Positions 1 through 13,000 of a stretch of DNA of 25,946 nt are shown here, piece after piece (position 1 is the stretch's first letter; the number at the start of each line of letters is the position of its first letter). Position numbers and translations under genes: made by a program. The notes under the pieces are model-generated. The model saw only the letters and a list, made by a program, of their open reading frames with translations. It made no database searches and was not told the DNA's origin. Source of the DNA: Apostichopus parvimensis (lineage: Eukaryota; Echinodermata; Holothuroidea; Aspidochirotida; Stichopodidae); contig KN885309.1 in NCBI GenBank assembly GCA_000934455.1, forward strand, positions 14,237-40,182, written 5' to 3'.

Positions 1-179
1 TACAAACAAATCTCAAAGAAAGCATAGGCCTATATAAAGTGCGCAAAAAAAAAGTTACGGCTCAAATGTGATATGAGGGGTATCTGGAGATCTAAAATCA
101 TGTTCCAAAATTTTGTTTTTGATAAAAAATAATCTACAGAAACTAAGTGAAACATTAGACAACATTTAGGATTCACATT

Positions 180-1129
180 AGTGTAAAAGAGGCAGACACA
201 CGTGTTATTCTCCATGCCATTTACGCCATTAAAAAAGACGGAGTAAACAGGGTGGTAGTTTATGCAAAAGATACTGACATCATTGTTATGTGTATATTAT
301 GCTTCACAAATGCCAGGTGGAAAACTTTATATTCGACGCAAATCCGAAGAGTACATTCCAGCGCATGCAATTGCTGTATGAAGCACTAGGGGAAGTCGAT
401 TGTAAGCTGCAGCCAATTATACATGCGCTTTCAGGAATGGATGATGACAGTTACATACGATATGTTGGGGAAAAGAAGTTTTTGAAGGCTAGGAAGGTCA
501 TAGAATGCAGCAAAAGGCAAGTTACGGAGAACAAGGTTGTGGTGAAATCACAAACACACGTACTGGTTCAAGAAGCTCAACAACTTCTTCAAGCAGGTGG
601 AGGTGGCAAGCTTGATTCTTTGAGGAGCTACCGAATTCACCAATTTACATTAACTACCAAAAGGGACATTCAGGGTCTGTTGCCCACTGAGGATAGTTTT
701 ATGCACCATTTGAAGATAGCACTTTTGTCCTCATTGGTCATGAAGAATGCACATATACCACAGCCTGAACTACCCGCAGCTCAAACCATTGGCTGGAAAA
801 TTAATGAAAATGCTGTCCTGGAACCTATAACATCTACACAACCAGCCTTCCAAGTCCAAGCTCAAAGAATTACCTTTTGTGTTTGTACAAAAAGCAAGTG
901 CAAGGCTAGATGCAAATGTAAGTCAGCTTATGTACATGTACTGTTCTCTGTAGACTCCTGCAGTAGGATTGTTAATGACTCAAAAGACGGAAGTGAAGAT
1001 ATGTGGAAAGAAGACAGTTCAGATGAAGGAAGTGATATTACCGATATAGATGAACTTGATTTGATGGACATGGATGTAGATGAAGATATTGTAACGTTGA
1101 CCAGTGTCTCCCGAAGTCCAGCTGCTTGA
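180..1129 (+). pseudogene. Frameshifted PIN-like, transposon-associated type gene
   Basis: Three plus-strand frames in succession carry pieces of one protein. Frame one (from 189) reads EADTRVILHA and then VVVYAKDTDIIVMCI. Frame two (about 298-378) reads GGKLYIRRKS and YIPAHAIAV and then hits a TGA at 379-381. Frame three stays open to the TGA at 1127-1129 and contains HALSGMDDDSYIRYVGEKKF, EDSFMHHL, NAHIPQPELPA and a Cys-rich run (CVCTKSKCKARCKC), ending in an acidic Asp/Glu tail. From memory, the EADTR, DTD and HALTG.D...G.GK motif series is typical of a PIN/FEN-like family found in many copies in invertebrate genomes beside transposons. The two frame changes, and Cys motifs that fade after CKCKSA, suggest a decayed copy. 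An AATAAA-type signal lies just after the stop (about 1133). The family name is an inference; sequencing error is the alternative for the frame breaks. Confidence 0.55.
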
Positions 1130-1329
1130 ACTAATAAAAATCTTTAACACATATCAAGACAAACATCGGAGACGAGGTTGATGACTGGTTGATCTCTTAT
1201 TTATTGATGTATCCAGTCGATCTTTGATTCACTGGCATATGAATTTACCACAGATTACGGCATTGACAGACTTTACAGAGACTTTGATAAACAGTTAATA
1301 GAAATGGTACAGGAATTGTCTGCACACTT

Positions 1330-1490
1330 AAGCGGTAACACAGTTACGCACTTAGGAAGTTAGGCAATTACGCAGTAACGCACTTACGCAGTTAGGTAGC
1401 TACGCAGTGACGCACTTACGCAGCTAGGCAGTTACGCAACTACGCACTTACGTAGCTACGCAAATACGCACTTACGCAGTTACACTAACT
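1330..1490. repeat. Octamer tandem array (GCANTTAC-like)
   Basis: About 18-20 imperfect head-to-tail copies of an 8-bp unit, mainly GCAGTTAC, GCACTTAC, GCAGCTAG and GCAACTAC. The copies vary at positions 4, 5 and 8 while GCA and TA are kept. Each unit carries a CpG across its junction (TAC|GCA), unusual in this AT-rich surrounding. Confidence 0.85.
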
Positions 1491-3711
1491 CGTGGAGGCA
1501 TACAAGATATTTTGTTGGGATCGACTCACTCAACAACAGGCTTAAAGACTTAAACATTTTAGATTACTAAATAAAACATCTCTTTTCGAATCACAACCGA
1601 ACCAGTACGTGGGTAAATGTATGTACAGATGAAGGATAATACTAGCGTTTGTTGACACTACTCTTTCTCACTACTTGCTTTGATTAAGAAAACATAAAAG
1701 ATATATACAAGACATACGCCCACATAAAACATATGGTCTAGCGTTTGTGAGCCCCCTAGTCAAGTCGAAATTACAATTATCGAACCCCTATAGAAAGTGA
1801 CAACAAATATGATGTCTCTTAAAAATACACCCGCGTTTCTTGTAACTTAAACGCACGTAGCGCAACGATGGTTTCTTAGAATTTCCTAGGTGAATGAAAC
1901 ATATCCAACGTCACCCCAAAGATACCCGATTTTATCTTTCCTAAGACAAACAATTAAACCTAGAAGTCATGCCAAGCACATAATCGTGTGATAGAACAAA
2001 TATACCAGTTAAGTGGTAGCAACTTACAGAAAATAGGCGGTTCTCCCAGTTCTTTCTCTGTCAGGGGCCATGTACTAATCACTGGTAAGTGATAAGTCTG
2101 GTAAGTCTTAAAATGTAACTTAATGTGATATTACTTGAAATGTGATGTCTTGTTTGTAAAGAACATAAAACAACAAGATGTACTGATTACATATTTATCT
2201 ATTAATATTTCTCCAAGGGCTACATTTACTGTAATAGCTGTAACACAGACAAAGATTGTACCATGGTTTGATTTCTTCTTGATTAAATACGTTTAAAATA
2301 TATTTGAAGAAAGGAATATTGAAAGCTTGAGAAGTGATAAACATGATAAACGTTGATAAAAGTGTACACAATATATCCTAGTCTACAAATATATACTTCC
2401 ACCTGTGTAGTAATTTGCATAGGTGTAGTTAATTTATGGCTATTTCATATATCATAGAATAGCCTTTATTTGACTATAAAGACACAATCTAATTAAGATT
2501 CACCATATTATTATGAAATATTTAATATGGATCAATACATTTGAACAATGGAAACTCTTGATGGATGTATATTCTACACTAAAAATTAGTCAAACTTATT
2601 AATTTGCTACGATTCTGACATTTGCATCATTCACTTCCATAACGATATCTGGAATGAACATCATGACTTATGCAGAAAGAAATATTTTTTCTGCCTCTTA
2701 TGCCCATCCACCCTCCATCCAATCAGTACTAATGAATATTCATAGTCTTGCATAAACATATACTGGTTCAAATCTTTGTAAATGAAAATGTAACATTAAA
2801 TTATAGCAGGTGATACTCACACATCAAACATGAAGTGTTTCATTGATCAGTGCAAGCCAAGCAAATACCAAGTTTCATCAGCAAGTTTGCATTTCAAGGT
2901 TTTCTTTCTCAGAAACTGCCAGTCTGACAACAATACAGACCAATTATAACACTCAAGCTCCACACATACCAGAACTTGAAAATAAAACCTCTGTTTATTT
3001 GAATGACACATTCTACTTGGATCCTAGATACATTAGGGAAAATGGTGATGGATTCTGTCAATGTGTGATTTGTTATTCACATGCATGTTTAAGATAATAA
3101 ACTACAAGGTAGGCATTTATTTATAACAAAATGAGAAATTAACAATAAGTATTTAGCCTGAACAGATGACCAAATGTCATCATCAAACTGACATTTGACA
3201 ATCAATGACATCACAGACCAGGATCCAGGATTACATTTGGAACAGGAGAGTGAGGTGGGAATGTTCATATGTTATGGTTTGAATAATCCATCTTCCATGT
3301 AACTACTGTACAGTACCTTATGCAAATGGCATACCTTAAAATAATTGCAACAATAAAAGAACAAACTTTACTTAAAGAAATTAATTAAAAACTGTTGACC
3401 AATGATACCAAATATTCCTACAAGTCTTTATACAAATTTAAGAAAAGATATTTTGGTCATTATGGAACAAATATGCAACTTCACTCATTCTAGATTTGGA
3501 TAGGGAAGCGAACTGATCACTTGTGGCTTCTGTTCATTAATATAATAGCTCTGATGATTTTGCTTTTGGTAATAGTACCCATACATGATCTCTAGATATT
3601 TTTTTCCAAGCCAGGATATCCAGAGGTGTGGTTCTGTTCAGTTCAACTGGTCGCACAAGTATCACATCAGCCGCAATTTTTATCTGGTTCCATCCATGCA
3701 TAACTTATTTC
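1491..3711. other. Intergenic region, no gene supported
   Basis: AT-rich sequence between the decayed plus-strand gene and the 3' end of the phosphatase gene. One 84-codon plus-strand frame (2843-3097) ends in an AATAAA-containing stretch, but I recognise no domain and no matching neighbour exon, so it is not called. The part nearest 3711 may include downstream or alternative 3' UTR of the minus-strand gene. Confidence 0.4.
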
Positions 3712-3717
3712 TTTATT
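3712..3717 (-). other. Candidate polyadenylation signal of the phosphatase gene
   Basis: TTTATT on the plus strand reads AATAAA on the minus strand, about 215 bases after the TAG stop. It is the first AATAAA found downstream of the stop, which would give a short 3' UTR. Further AATAAA motifs lie beyond it (for example near 3120), so the true site is not settled. Confidence 0.45.
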
Positions 3718-3929
3718 GACATTTAATTAAGGGAAGAATACTAATTATAAAATCTATTGATGTAACTCTTCTTCATTATTATGGTTCAATATCTACAAAT
3801 ACTTGTCCAAGGACGAACCATAATGAAGTTCCTCCCTCTAGCAAGTCATACCATCTTAATCGTCATTCTATGAGGATGCTCTATTAATAGAAATATTCTT
3901 GAAAGACATCTCCAACATTCCTGAGTGAA

Positions 3930-4007
3930 CTAATTCACTTCCTGATACTTGCTTTCATCCTCAACCAGAGCAGCTTTAACAAGTTGATGACAAAGAAGAT
4001 AATCATC
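3930..4007 (-). CDS. RPTP exon 24: terminal exon with stop
   Basis: 78 bases including the TAG stop, encoding [16 protein letters not shown] and [15 protein letters not shown] aligns with the EQY.FCY helix that closes D2; both Q-loop glutamines are changed (K and D). The acceptor is tttcttcag. The protein ends a few residues after D2, as is usual for RPTPs. Confidence 0.9.
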   Translation of the reverse strand, partial: DDYLLCHQLVKAALVEDESKYQEVN

Positions 4008-7000
4008 CTGAAGAAATCAAAGCAACAATAGGTTATTTTTATGTTTGATGGAAGGAAAGAATTAATCTGAATAAGATTGAAATACAAGGAAGGACATTTA
4101 AATTGAATAACACTTCATCTCATTACAGTTCAATCCGAAAGGTATCTCATTGAAACTGAATGAAACATTGCATCAAAGTAACAATGAATTACAATGAATT
4201 GTACTAAATATTAAACTAAATAAAAGTGAATTACACAGCATCACACTGAAATGAAATCACACTGAATTGACTTAGACTGAATCACAAAGCTTCACAATAG
4301 AAGTGAATCACAGCTTCAAAATAAGTGGGAATCACACAGCTTCACAATATTAAAGTGGGAATCACACAGCATCACATTTAAGTGAACCACATCTCATCAC
4401 ATCAATACAAAATAACCTTTCATGCATACCATTTACTGTCCTTATAACACATACCAATGACTTCATCACATGTGGATTCTGTCCAGTAAGATTATGAACT
4501 GTTTCAAACAACCTCCCTGTTTTACTTTCTCTGATACGAGATACCTCCAATAAAACGGAAACAAACACACCGCATCTACTGGCTCCATCCCTTGGAAGAA
4601 AAATGGGTAAATGTTTTGTGATACAAAAAAAGTTTATCATCAGTTTTATGAGGTGATATGTGACATAGTGTTCAAACAGAAGATTCAGGAATTTGATATA
4701 AAATTGCCATTCTGCATGACCTGTAAGAACAATCCATGAAAAAAATAAAAGTTGTCTGTGTGACTTCATAGCACCTATTAGATTTCACATAATTAACATG
4801 TAATATTAAAACAAGGTTCATGGTCATTATACAGCATGTTCCTTGTCACTCTGGTGCTGTAACATTTCAGAAAATTTCCTTTATAATACTTACATGCAAT
4901 GAACAACAATAGTTTTCTTTTCCTCTGTTATTGGTTTTATCTTTCCAATCAGTTCAATAATCCCATCAGTCTGATCTGAATCCTGAGACCATTCAATCAG
5001 CTGATAGTGATCCACTGTTACCATTCTCTGTGGAGATTAATAAAGCTTAAAAGGATTATCCCAAACATGGTTACATGGATTAGCTCTCATTGACTCCTAC
5101 AGAGAGACAGCTTTATTGCTAACCCTTAAATGATGGTGGCCAAGAGACAGATGTCATTTATTTATAATGTCTGCATTTGTCTACCTGCAAGAATACACCT
5201 GCAACTCTCATTAATAACTGAGTTATAGAGGCAAGGTCTGTAAATCCAAAGATTTGCATTGATATTCCCACTTTATTTCATTTTAGAGGATGATGAGTCA
5301 TGTTTCCGAGATTATGTAGGCAAGAAGATTGTGTTTACTTTTCTATGTTCACAATTTCTGATAAATTTAATTGAGAGGATTTTTGATTGATTGAATATAC
5401 TAGACAATGATAAACTTAGCTGAGATAATTTTCAATCAATTTCAACTTTACCTTAGTATTCTTGGAATAAACAATCAGCCTACGTTGCGAGCAGTATTTA
5501 TCTTTATCTTCGACATTAGTGCATTCAACTAACATGTTGCCATGTTGTATCTTCCCAATATCTGACCAGTAGAGGCAAGTTGTCTGTAAAGGATGAAAAT
5601 GTTTGTTAAACAAATATGACTGGACATATGAATGTTGTCAAGAGTATAACATGATGTCAACATGTAAATTAATGACAGAAGACAGACATAGGTGATGCTA
5701 GTTTCTAGGTAATTAACATTTATTTAAAGAATCTACAGCCTGTACTTATACTTAACTCATCAGGTCCATCCATTTGGTTGAAGCAGACAATAGTAGCACA
5801 GTCATAATCATGACCCTTCTCCAGAAATGAATGACAGAAAACAGATATAAGTGTTGCTAGTTCCCTGGTATTTTACATTTATCTGAAGAACCAACAGCCT
5901 GAACGTATAGTTACCTCGTCGTTTTCATCCATTTGGTTCAAGCAGACAATAGCAGCACAGTCATAATCATGGACCATCCTCCAGAAATCTTCAGCAGTGG
6001 AAGGAAGAGGTGACTGGGTCATAATAAAGGCATCTTTACTGTAGCAACTCTAAGAAGTGGATTAAAGGGAAAAACGGCAGAAATGTTCACTGCTATTAAG
6101 AAACTAAAACGATAAAGCTATGAAAGGCACAGTCAATGCACATTTTACCAAAGAAGACACTGATAGGTTTTAAGAATGACTTTTTGAACTATTGCTTTTC
6201 ATTTGGAAATGTGTTTGATAAGAACGAATATGTCAAAGATGGCATTCTGGAAGAAGGTATGGTGATAAAATAGTTAATAGCAAATATGAATAGTCCATAA
6301 TACTTACATTAATCACTGCAGCATTAATGTAATCTGTGTTACCAATTAAAGATCCCGGTGTTTGGAGGACAGCTCGTGAAAAATCATCTGAAAATATTAG
6401 AATGATTATATCTAATGAATTGTGACAGGTTAATGAATCTATTTACAACCCTACTAAATATTCACAAATCTATGTGTAAAGCTTTTTTGATAATTAACAA
6501 TTAGTACTGCACAACACGTATAATTAGTAGACTGACTAATATTAACAGTAAGAACATACACTTTCAACAATCCATAGTTTGTTTGTTTTGATCACACAGA
6601 CCGATATATAAAGTCTTATAAAATTTTAAGTACATAAAGTAACCTTGGTTTCAGACAGCTGATTGCCCCCCCCCCACCCTCCCACCCCAATTCAATGTCA
6701 TAATGAAGGGTCCTCCTCGTTCTTTACCTCCCGGCCCCAGCCCACCCCCATTGAACAAAAGATCTCTAAGGAAGGATATTTTTCCTTTGAGAGGCTAGTG
6801 TAGGATATTTACTGCTATTAGCAGCACATTAATTATGCTTTGATCTAGTTTATGTATGTGTGGTAGGTATGTATGTATTTTAGATGCTACTGCAAGCAGG
6901 AACTCGCCTCATTGGCTTATCAAAGCCGCAAGCTGACCAAAATCAGTCTCTTAGCTTCATATTTAACGTCCATGATTATGAATTGTCAACAACTCCGTAA

Positions 7001-10000
7001 CTGGACGACATACATTAACCTTGGAGTGACTTGAACTGGGGACCTTATGATTGGTAGGCACCGGTGTTAACCACTTAGCTAACTCTCCTATAGGGTCAAG
7101 CACTGCAGCATAATAGTACCTTACATACTGAATGACAGTGGAATTAGGCTAATGATCTCCAAAAGGAGGCTCAACTGTATTAGAATACAGTTGTAATATC
7201 TAAGACAGTTCATCAGTTGAGCTCATACAGACCAAGAAAGGACGTTTGTTGTACGTTTCAGACAAATCATGTGATTTCTCGGGAATGAAAGGCCCAAACC
7301 GTTACACTGAAATGACCATCTGAGGCACATTATCCTATGCCAGAACTGGTCCAATTAAAGCTGTTAACACAACCCAACTAGGTAGGCTACTCTTCCATGC
7401 GTGTGTCAATCTCCTGGAAGGTTTATCAACCCTTACCTCTAATCGACATTTGATTCCAGTTTATCTCAGTCTACAAGTAATTGACACTGTTTGCCAGAAC
7501 TAGTTGGGAACCGCAATTTTCAAGGGATAATTGCAGTAGCTATGACCGATTTTGGCATAGGGAAAATATGCGTTATGCATGTTGAAATGGTAAGAACAAA
7601 CTCCCTCACACCCAGCCCCTTGCCCTACCCCACCCTAAACTACACAAATCAAGTAATAATTAGGCCACATAAAGTAATTTACATAAAATTGATAATAACA
7701 TTAACAACTATCATGTCTTTACACTACATCCAAAAAGGGAACTCACATGGTAAAACAGCAGAATATCTGTTCTTTTGGGCATTATGGCTCTGACGGCCGA
7801 CAATGGAACTGTGCTGAACAGAAAAGCCTCTACAAGTCTCTAAAATCTGCAGAAAGAAAGGACAGACAAATAACTTAACATTTGTAATATAAAAGAGAAG
7901 ATATGGTATAAAATTTGACTATATCAGCAGTGCTACTACGGTCACCAATTATCATGAGTTCATAACCCTGATGTAGCTTAAACTTTTTTGTTTTATTAAT
8001 TATTCCTTTATGCATGCTGTCTAATTGAATACAACCTTATCATACAAATCCATTAAAGTTAAGAATCTTCAGATGATATTCACATTTTGTTGCATTTCCT
8101 CAAATTCTTGAGCTATATCTCATCCTTCTTTTCCTCCACCCCTCTTAACATCATCATCATCATCGGATATCGTCCTTTTAGATAACAAACAACTCATGAA
8201 TAGAGATTCAAAGTTAATTATACATACATAACCCTGCCTCACCTTAAATTCATCTTTCTGTTTTCCCAAGTTAATTTCATCCTCTTGTACTGTTTTCTCT
8301 GGATACAACAAATCTACTACCAGGCAATCATAGAGGAACCAGTACTGAACCTAGAATCAGTATAATGTGTACAAATATATAAAAATATGTTCAAAAGAAA
8401 CGCATATATTCAAATAAAAAGATGTAATTATGCATAAATATATTCAAATTTGTTTTACATCAGGACATATCACTAAGCAATTTAGCTTCCTTGATCCAAT
8501 GAAGCCCTATAAATTCTCTTCTTTTGTGTTTAGGGCAGTAGCCAATTGTTTGGCTAAAGTACTTGGCCAATATGTGGTTGAGGAGTCCCCTTATAGCCAG
8601 TGGAAAGATGGTTTGTAGATCTAGAAAGAAGCAGGACTAGAACACATAGATATCTGTTCTGTGTACAGAGCAGAGAAGAGGTCTTTAAGACCAGTATTAA
8701 TGCATTTATCAGTTAAATTTAGTTATCATTACTTGCCTATACCTATGCAAATAATTGATATATTTCATAGTTTATACAACTAGAGAATTTAATTAAATTT
8801 TTATGCAACTGGAAATCAAATCATCTGTTAATTTTATACATATGTAATATTGTGCCATATCCAAATTTATTCGGTGGTCGTCAACTCAACCCTTCCTTAG
8901 ATAGTTACCAACCACTGGATAAATTTCAAACTTATATCAATAGTTACCTCATTTTCTACCATGTTCACTCTGTCCTTCCTCATTCTATTGACAAAAGAGG
9001 ACACACTCAGACCCGTCTTCTTGCTGTCCTTCAAGTCATCCATGAGACAATACAGAGCAATGAAGGTACCAGTAGCACCAACTCCATTACTGAAAGACAA
9101 ACGTATACTGTATGTACTGGAGGAATCTTACCATCACAATAAATCTGGCCGGCACTTGAACGGAAGACTGAAATAGTCAATTTGTTGATATATTATGATG
9201 ACTAAAGTCACAATGGGTGGTCTGTGATGTCATCATGGCAAATTTCTGTACTATTGTATCATCATTTTGTTTATGTTGCCAATCATATATGCCAAGTATC
9301 TGCCAATGTATTGTGTTCTCAAAGTTTGGCCAATGTTTATTTTCATGAATATGCTTTGCCGCTAAAGATATATGATTCGTACATTATACAGAAACAAATA
9401 TTCATCTTAGCAATACAAAATTCTGTGGCATTCACCTACTAGTACTGAAAATTTGCATCATCTTTTTAGATATCAACTTTGATCACTGGAATATTCCTTG
9501 ACATATATGATCAGTGAAGATAGTCCAGAAACCTTTGTAAGACAGAAACCAAAGTCGAATGTAGTTTACAAAGCCCATGCCAAATCACAAGTATGATTTC
9601 CATATCAACCTTGCCAAACCTTACCAAAGGTCACTGCACATAGCCTTTAGATGGGCAACTTAAAGTAAATGGAAGATCTGAACTATTATGTTCCACTCAT
9701 TTTGTAATAATTATGTGATTATGAGATGTTATGTAACCTCTAGGACACATTTTATATAAAAACAAACTAAGACACAACCAGACTGGTCTTCTTGCTATCA
9801 TTAAGAGTCACCCATAAAACAATATAGAGCAATGAATGTACCTGTAGCACCAACTCTATTAATAAAAGACAACTATATAACATCAAGGACATATTTTATA
9901 TCAACACAAAATAAGACACAACCAGACTGGTCTTCTTGCTGTCCTTAGTCACCCATAAGACAATATAGAGCAATGAATGTACCTGTAGCACCAACTCTAT

Positions 10001-13000
10001 TACTAAAAGACAACCATATAACATCAAGGACATATTATATATTAACACAAAATAAGACACAACCAGACTGGTCTTCTTGCTGGCCTTAGTCACCCATAAG
10101 ACAATAAAGAGCAATGAATGTACCTGTAGCACCAACTCTATTACTAAAAGACAACTATATACAGTAACATCAAGGACATATTTTATATCAACACAAAATA
10201 AGACACAACCAGACTGGTCTTCTTGCTGTCCTTAGTCACCCATAAGACAATATAGAGCAATGAATGTACCTGTAGCACCAACTCTATTACTAAAAGACAA
10301 CCATATAACATCAAGGACATATTATATATTTACACAAAATAAGACACAACCAGACTGGTCTTCTTGCTGGCCTTAGTCACCCATAAGACAATATAGAGCA
10401 ATGAATGTACCTGTAGCACTAACTCCATTACTGAAAGAAACCATATTATCTCTAAGACACATTTTATATCAACACAAAATAAGACACAACCAGGCTGGCC
10501 TTCTTGCTGTCCTTAAAAGTCACCCATAAGATAATATAGAGCAATGAATGTACCTGTAGGACCAACTACATTACTGAAAGACAACCATATAGAATCAAGG
10601 ACATATTGTATATCAACACAAAATAAGACACAACCAGACAGTTCTCCTTGAAGTTATCAATGAAACAACATACAAATGCATACCCATCCTCACACTAGCC
10701 TTATAAACCTGTCACCCAGATACACATTAAACAAAACAGTTTTTCGATTTAAATCCTTAAAGCTTATGGTAATTCTTTCAAGAAATGTAGAAAGGAGCAA
10801 AATATCTTTTGAAAGGATTTACTTGCAGTGTACAAGAAGTGGTTGGGACCTGGTAGTCTTCAGAGCCTTTACTTTCTTGATAAAATCGATGAATAAAACC
10901 GACTGAGAAGGAATTCTGTCTTCAGGCCAGGAGAGAAAATGGCAGAGCTTAACTTCATGGAGTTTGTCTCCCTGTTAGAAAAAGGAAAATGATTAATGTC
11001 TTCCAGAGTACTTATGTCATCCTTGAGATGGCAATTATTTACTCTATATATGACATTATGTACTTAAAGAAAGAGGAATAAGCTATGATTCTTGGGTCTG
11101 CAGATACTAAACAGAAGTTGAACATAATCAGAGTTAATGTACATAATACTTTCACCTTTTTCTAGGTAATTAGTAAGCAGTTGTTGGCTATCTATATTCT
11201 TTTATGTAAGTATGCATTAGATAGAGCGTACCTTGACAATCTTTATCTCTCTAATTGATAAATCTAGATTCTCCATTGAACTCTTATACCAGATCAGAGT
11301 GTAATCCCCAATTATCTTGTTAGTTCCTTCTGAGATGGGCCAGTACTGGAAAGACGACATCTAGTCCAGTGGAAATAAGCATAAAGCAAAACTATATTAC
11401 AGCATATCATTTAGTTAATGTAACATTCAATTAATGAACATAATTATAAAATATTATGAAAACATTAATGCCATGTGCATGATCTCTCTCACTCTTCATT
11501 AATTTTTGTTGATGGTATGAACAGGAGTAATTGAATACAGCAAATTGGGAGAAATTCTTCTTAGTCAATATATAAACATGCATATAAATGGAATAGAAGC
11601 TGCAGATGGTGCATGTTTATAGTAACAGTGGTGCACATTCACTTCAATTAAGAAGCAGACTGCAGTATGGTTGAAGAATCTGGTTAAAAATAAAACCTGA
11701 GTGCCAAGGAGGATTCACAGATCTCCAATTAACTCTGTTATTGTTCATGTTTAAAGTTTTATTTGAGAAAAACAAAACATGAATTCTTTGTTAAAACAAA
11801 TTACCTTTGGCTGTGAGAGATTGATAATGACCTCCACTTTCTCGAACCAGACCATTTTCCAAAACATCTCAGCTGTCCTCTCATTCGGATCTATAAAAAC
11901 AAGCAAATCTTACAAGCATTGGCGAGCGGTTACATGTAACTACAATGGTGTGTAATAATCATAACAAATAAATTCAGGACACAATTACCATATATGCAAA
12001 TATATGTAATATAACTAAAATAAGGAAGATATGCATGCATATGGAATACATATATGAACCAGTTACCATTTGATGTAACAATGAATCTGCATCAAACAAA
12101 CTAGGAATCTAAATTAAATAAAATTAGATTCATAATACACACAAGCTTGGATAAATATTTCTTTACATTACTAATAAATACATACCTTGCGAGGCAATAA
12201 ATGTCTGTGGGTGTTGCACCTAAAAATATAAACAAAAGTCCAACATGTGAGTTTGGAAGTTTCATCTCATGACAAAACTAAATGCAAAGCAAAAAAGAGA
12301 AAAATGAAACTTTCTCTAATTCCTGCAAAGTTTATTCTGAGAAATTTAACTACTGACTATAGTTTTTAATTTCATGGAATTGATATTCCCAGAATTGAGA
12401 AGGTTTACATATTGTGTATGAAAACCTTTAGGTACTGATATCTTAGAATTGAAATACTCATTATAGTAATATGACCAATATAAAATAGCTGAGTCATCTT
12501 ATAATGGTTGAAGTAAAAGCAAGAAATTTATATAAAATTGCTTATGATTTCTGCAATCTAAACTACATGTAATCAGTGAAGAGCACAGGGTCTTTAATAA
12601 AAATATACTGTTGCAAAAAAGTGATGTTTGTGAGCAACTTAAAACCCATGGTCATAATTTCAATCATAGCAGTGGTGTACACAATAGAGAGGAGGGCTGG
12701 GGTGGCATGACTCCCTCCCCACTTCCATCATCAGTCAGGGGATCTTTTCACGCTTCAAAAGCATTTATCAGCACTACTTTACCCTTAGACCTAAGGTGAG
12801 TCTAGATATGCCTTGCAATGCACCATTTGATGTCTAAGCTTTGAAGCTCTTTCTGGGAAAGCACCCCACTATCTGGGAGTCTCATTCAAACACTGTGAAA
12901 CCACACTTATCTTTTGTAACATTATTTCATCCACCTACAACACATCCTGCAGGTCCATACCCCTATAAAACTTGTCTAGGAAATTAAAGATTCCATCCTC

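Noticed and set aside
2843..3097. Plus-strand 84-codon frame ending near an AATAAA
   Set aside because: No domain recognised, no clear acceptor or neighbouring exon, and length possible by chance in AT-rich DNA. A protein or transcript match would reopen it.
7025..7096. Functional tRNA gene
   Set aside because: A and B box-like words are present, but the anticodon stem and acceptor stem do not pair convincingly, and it continues into a SINE-like body.
9896..10135. Minus-strand 79-codon frame resembling a repeated membrane protein
   Set aside because: It is an off-frame reading of two exon 16 edge copies; only the short KDSKKTSL part reflects true exon homology.
9773..10672. CRISPR-like or bacterial repeat array
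   Set aside because: Units are 141 bp, diverged throughout with no constant repeat/variable spacer structure, and are clearly derived from an exon edge in a spliced gene.
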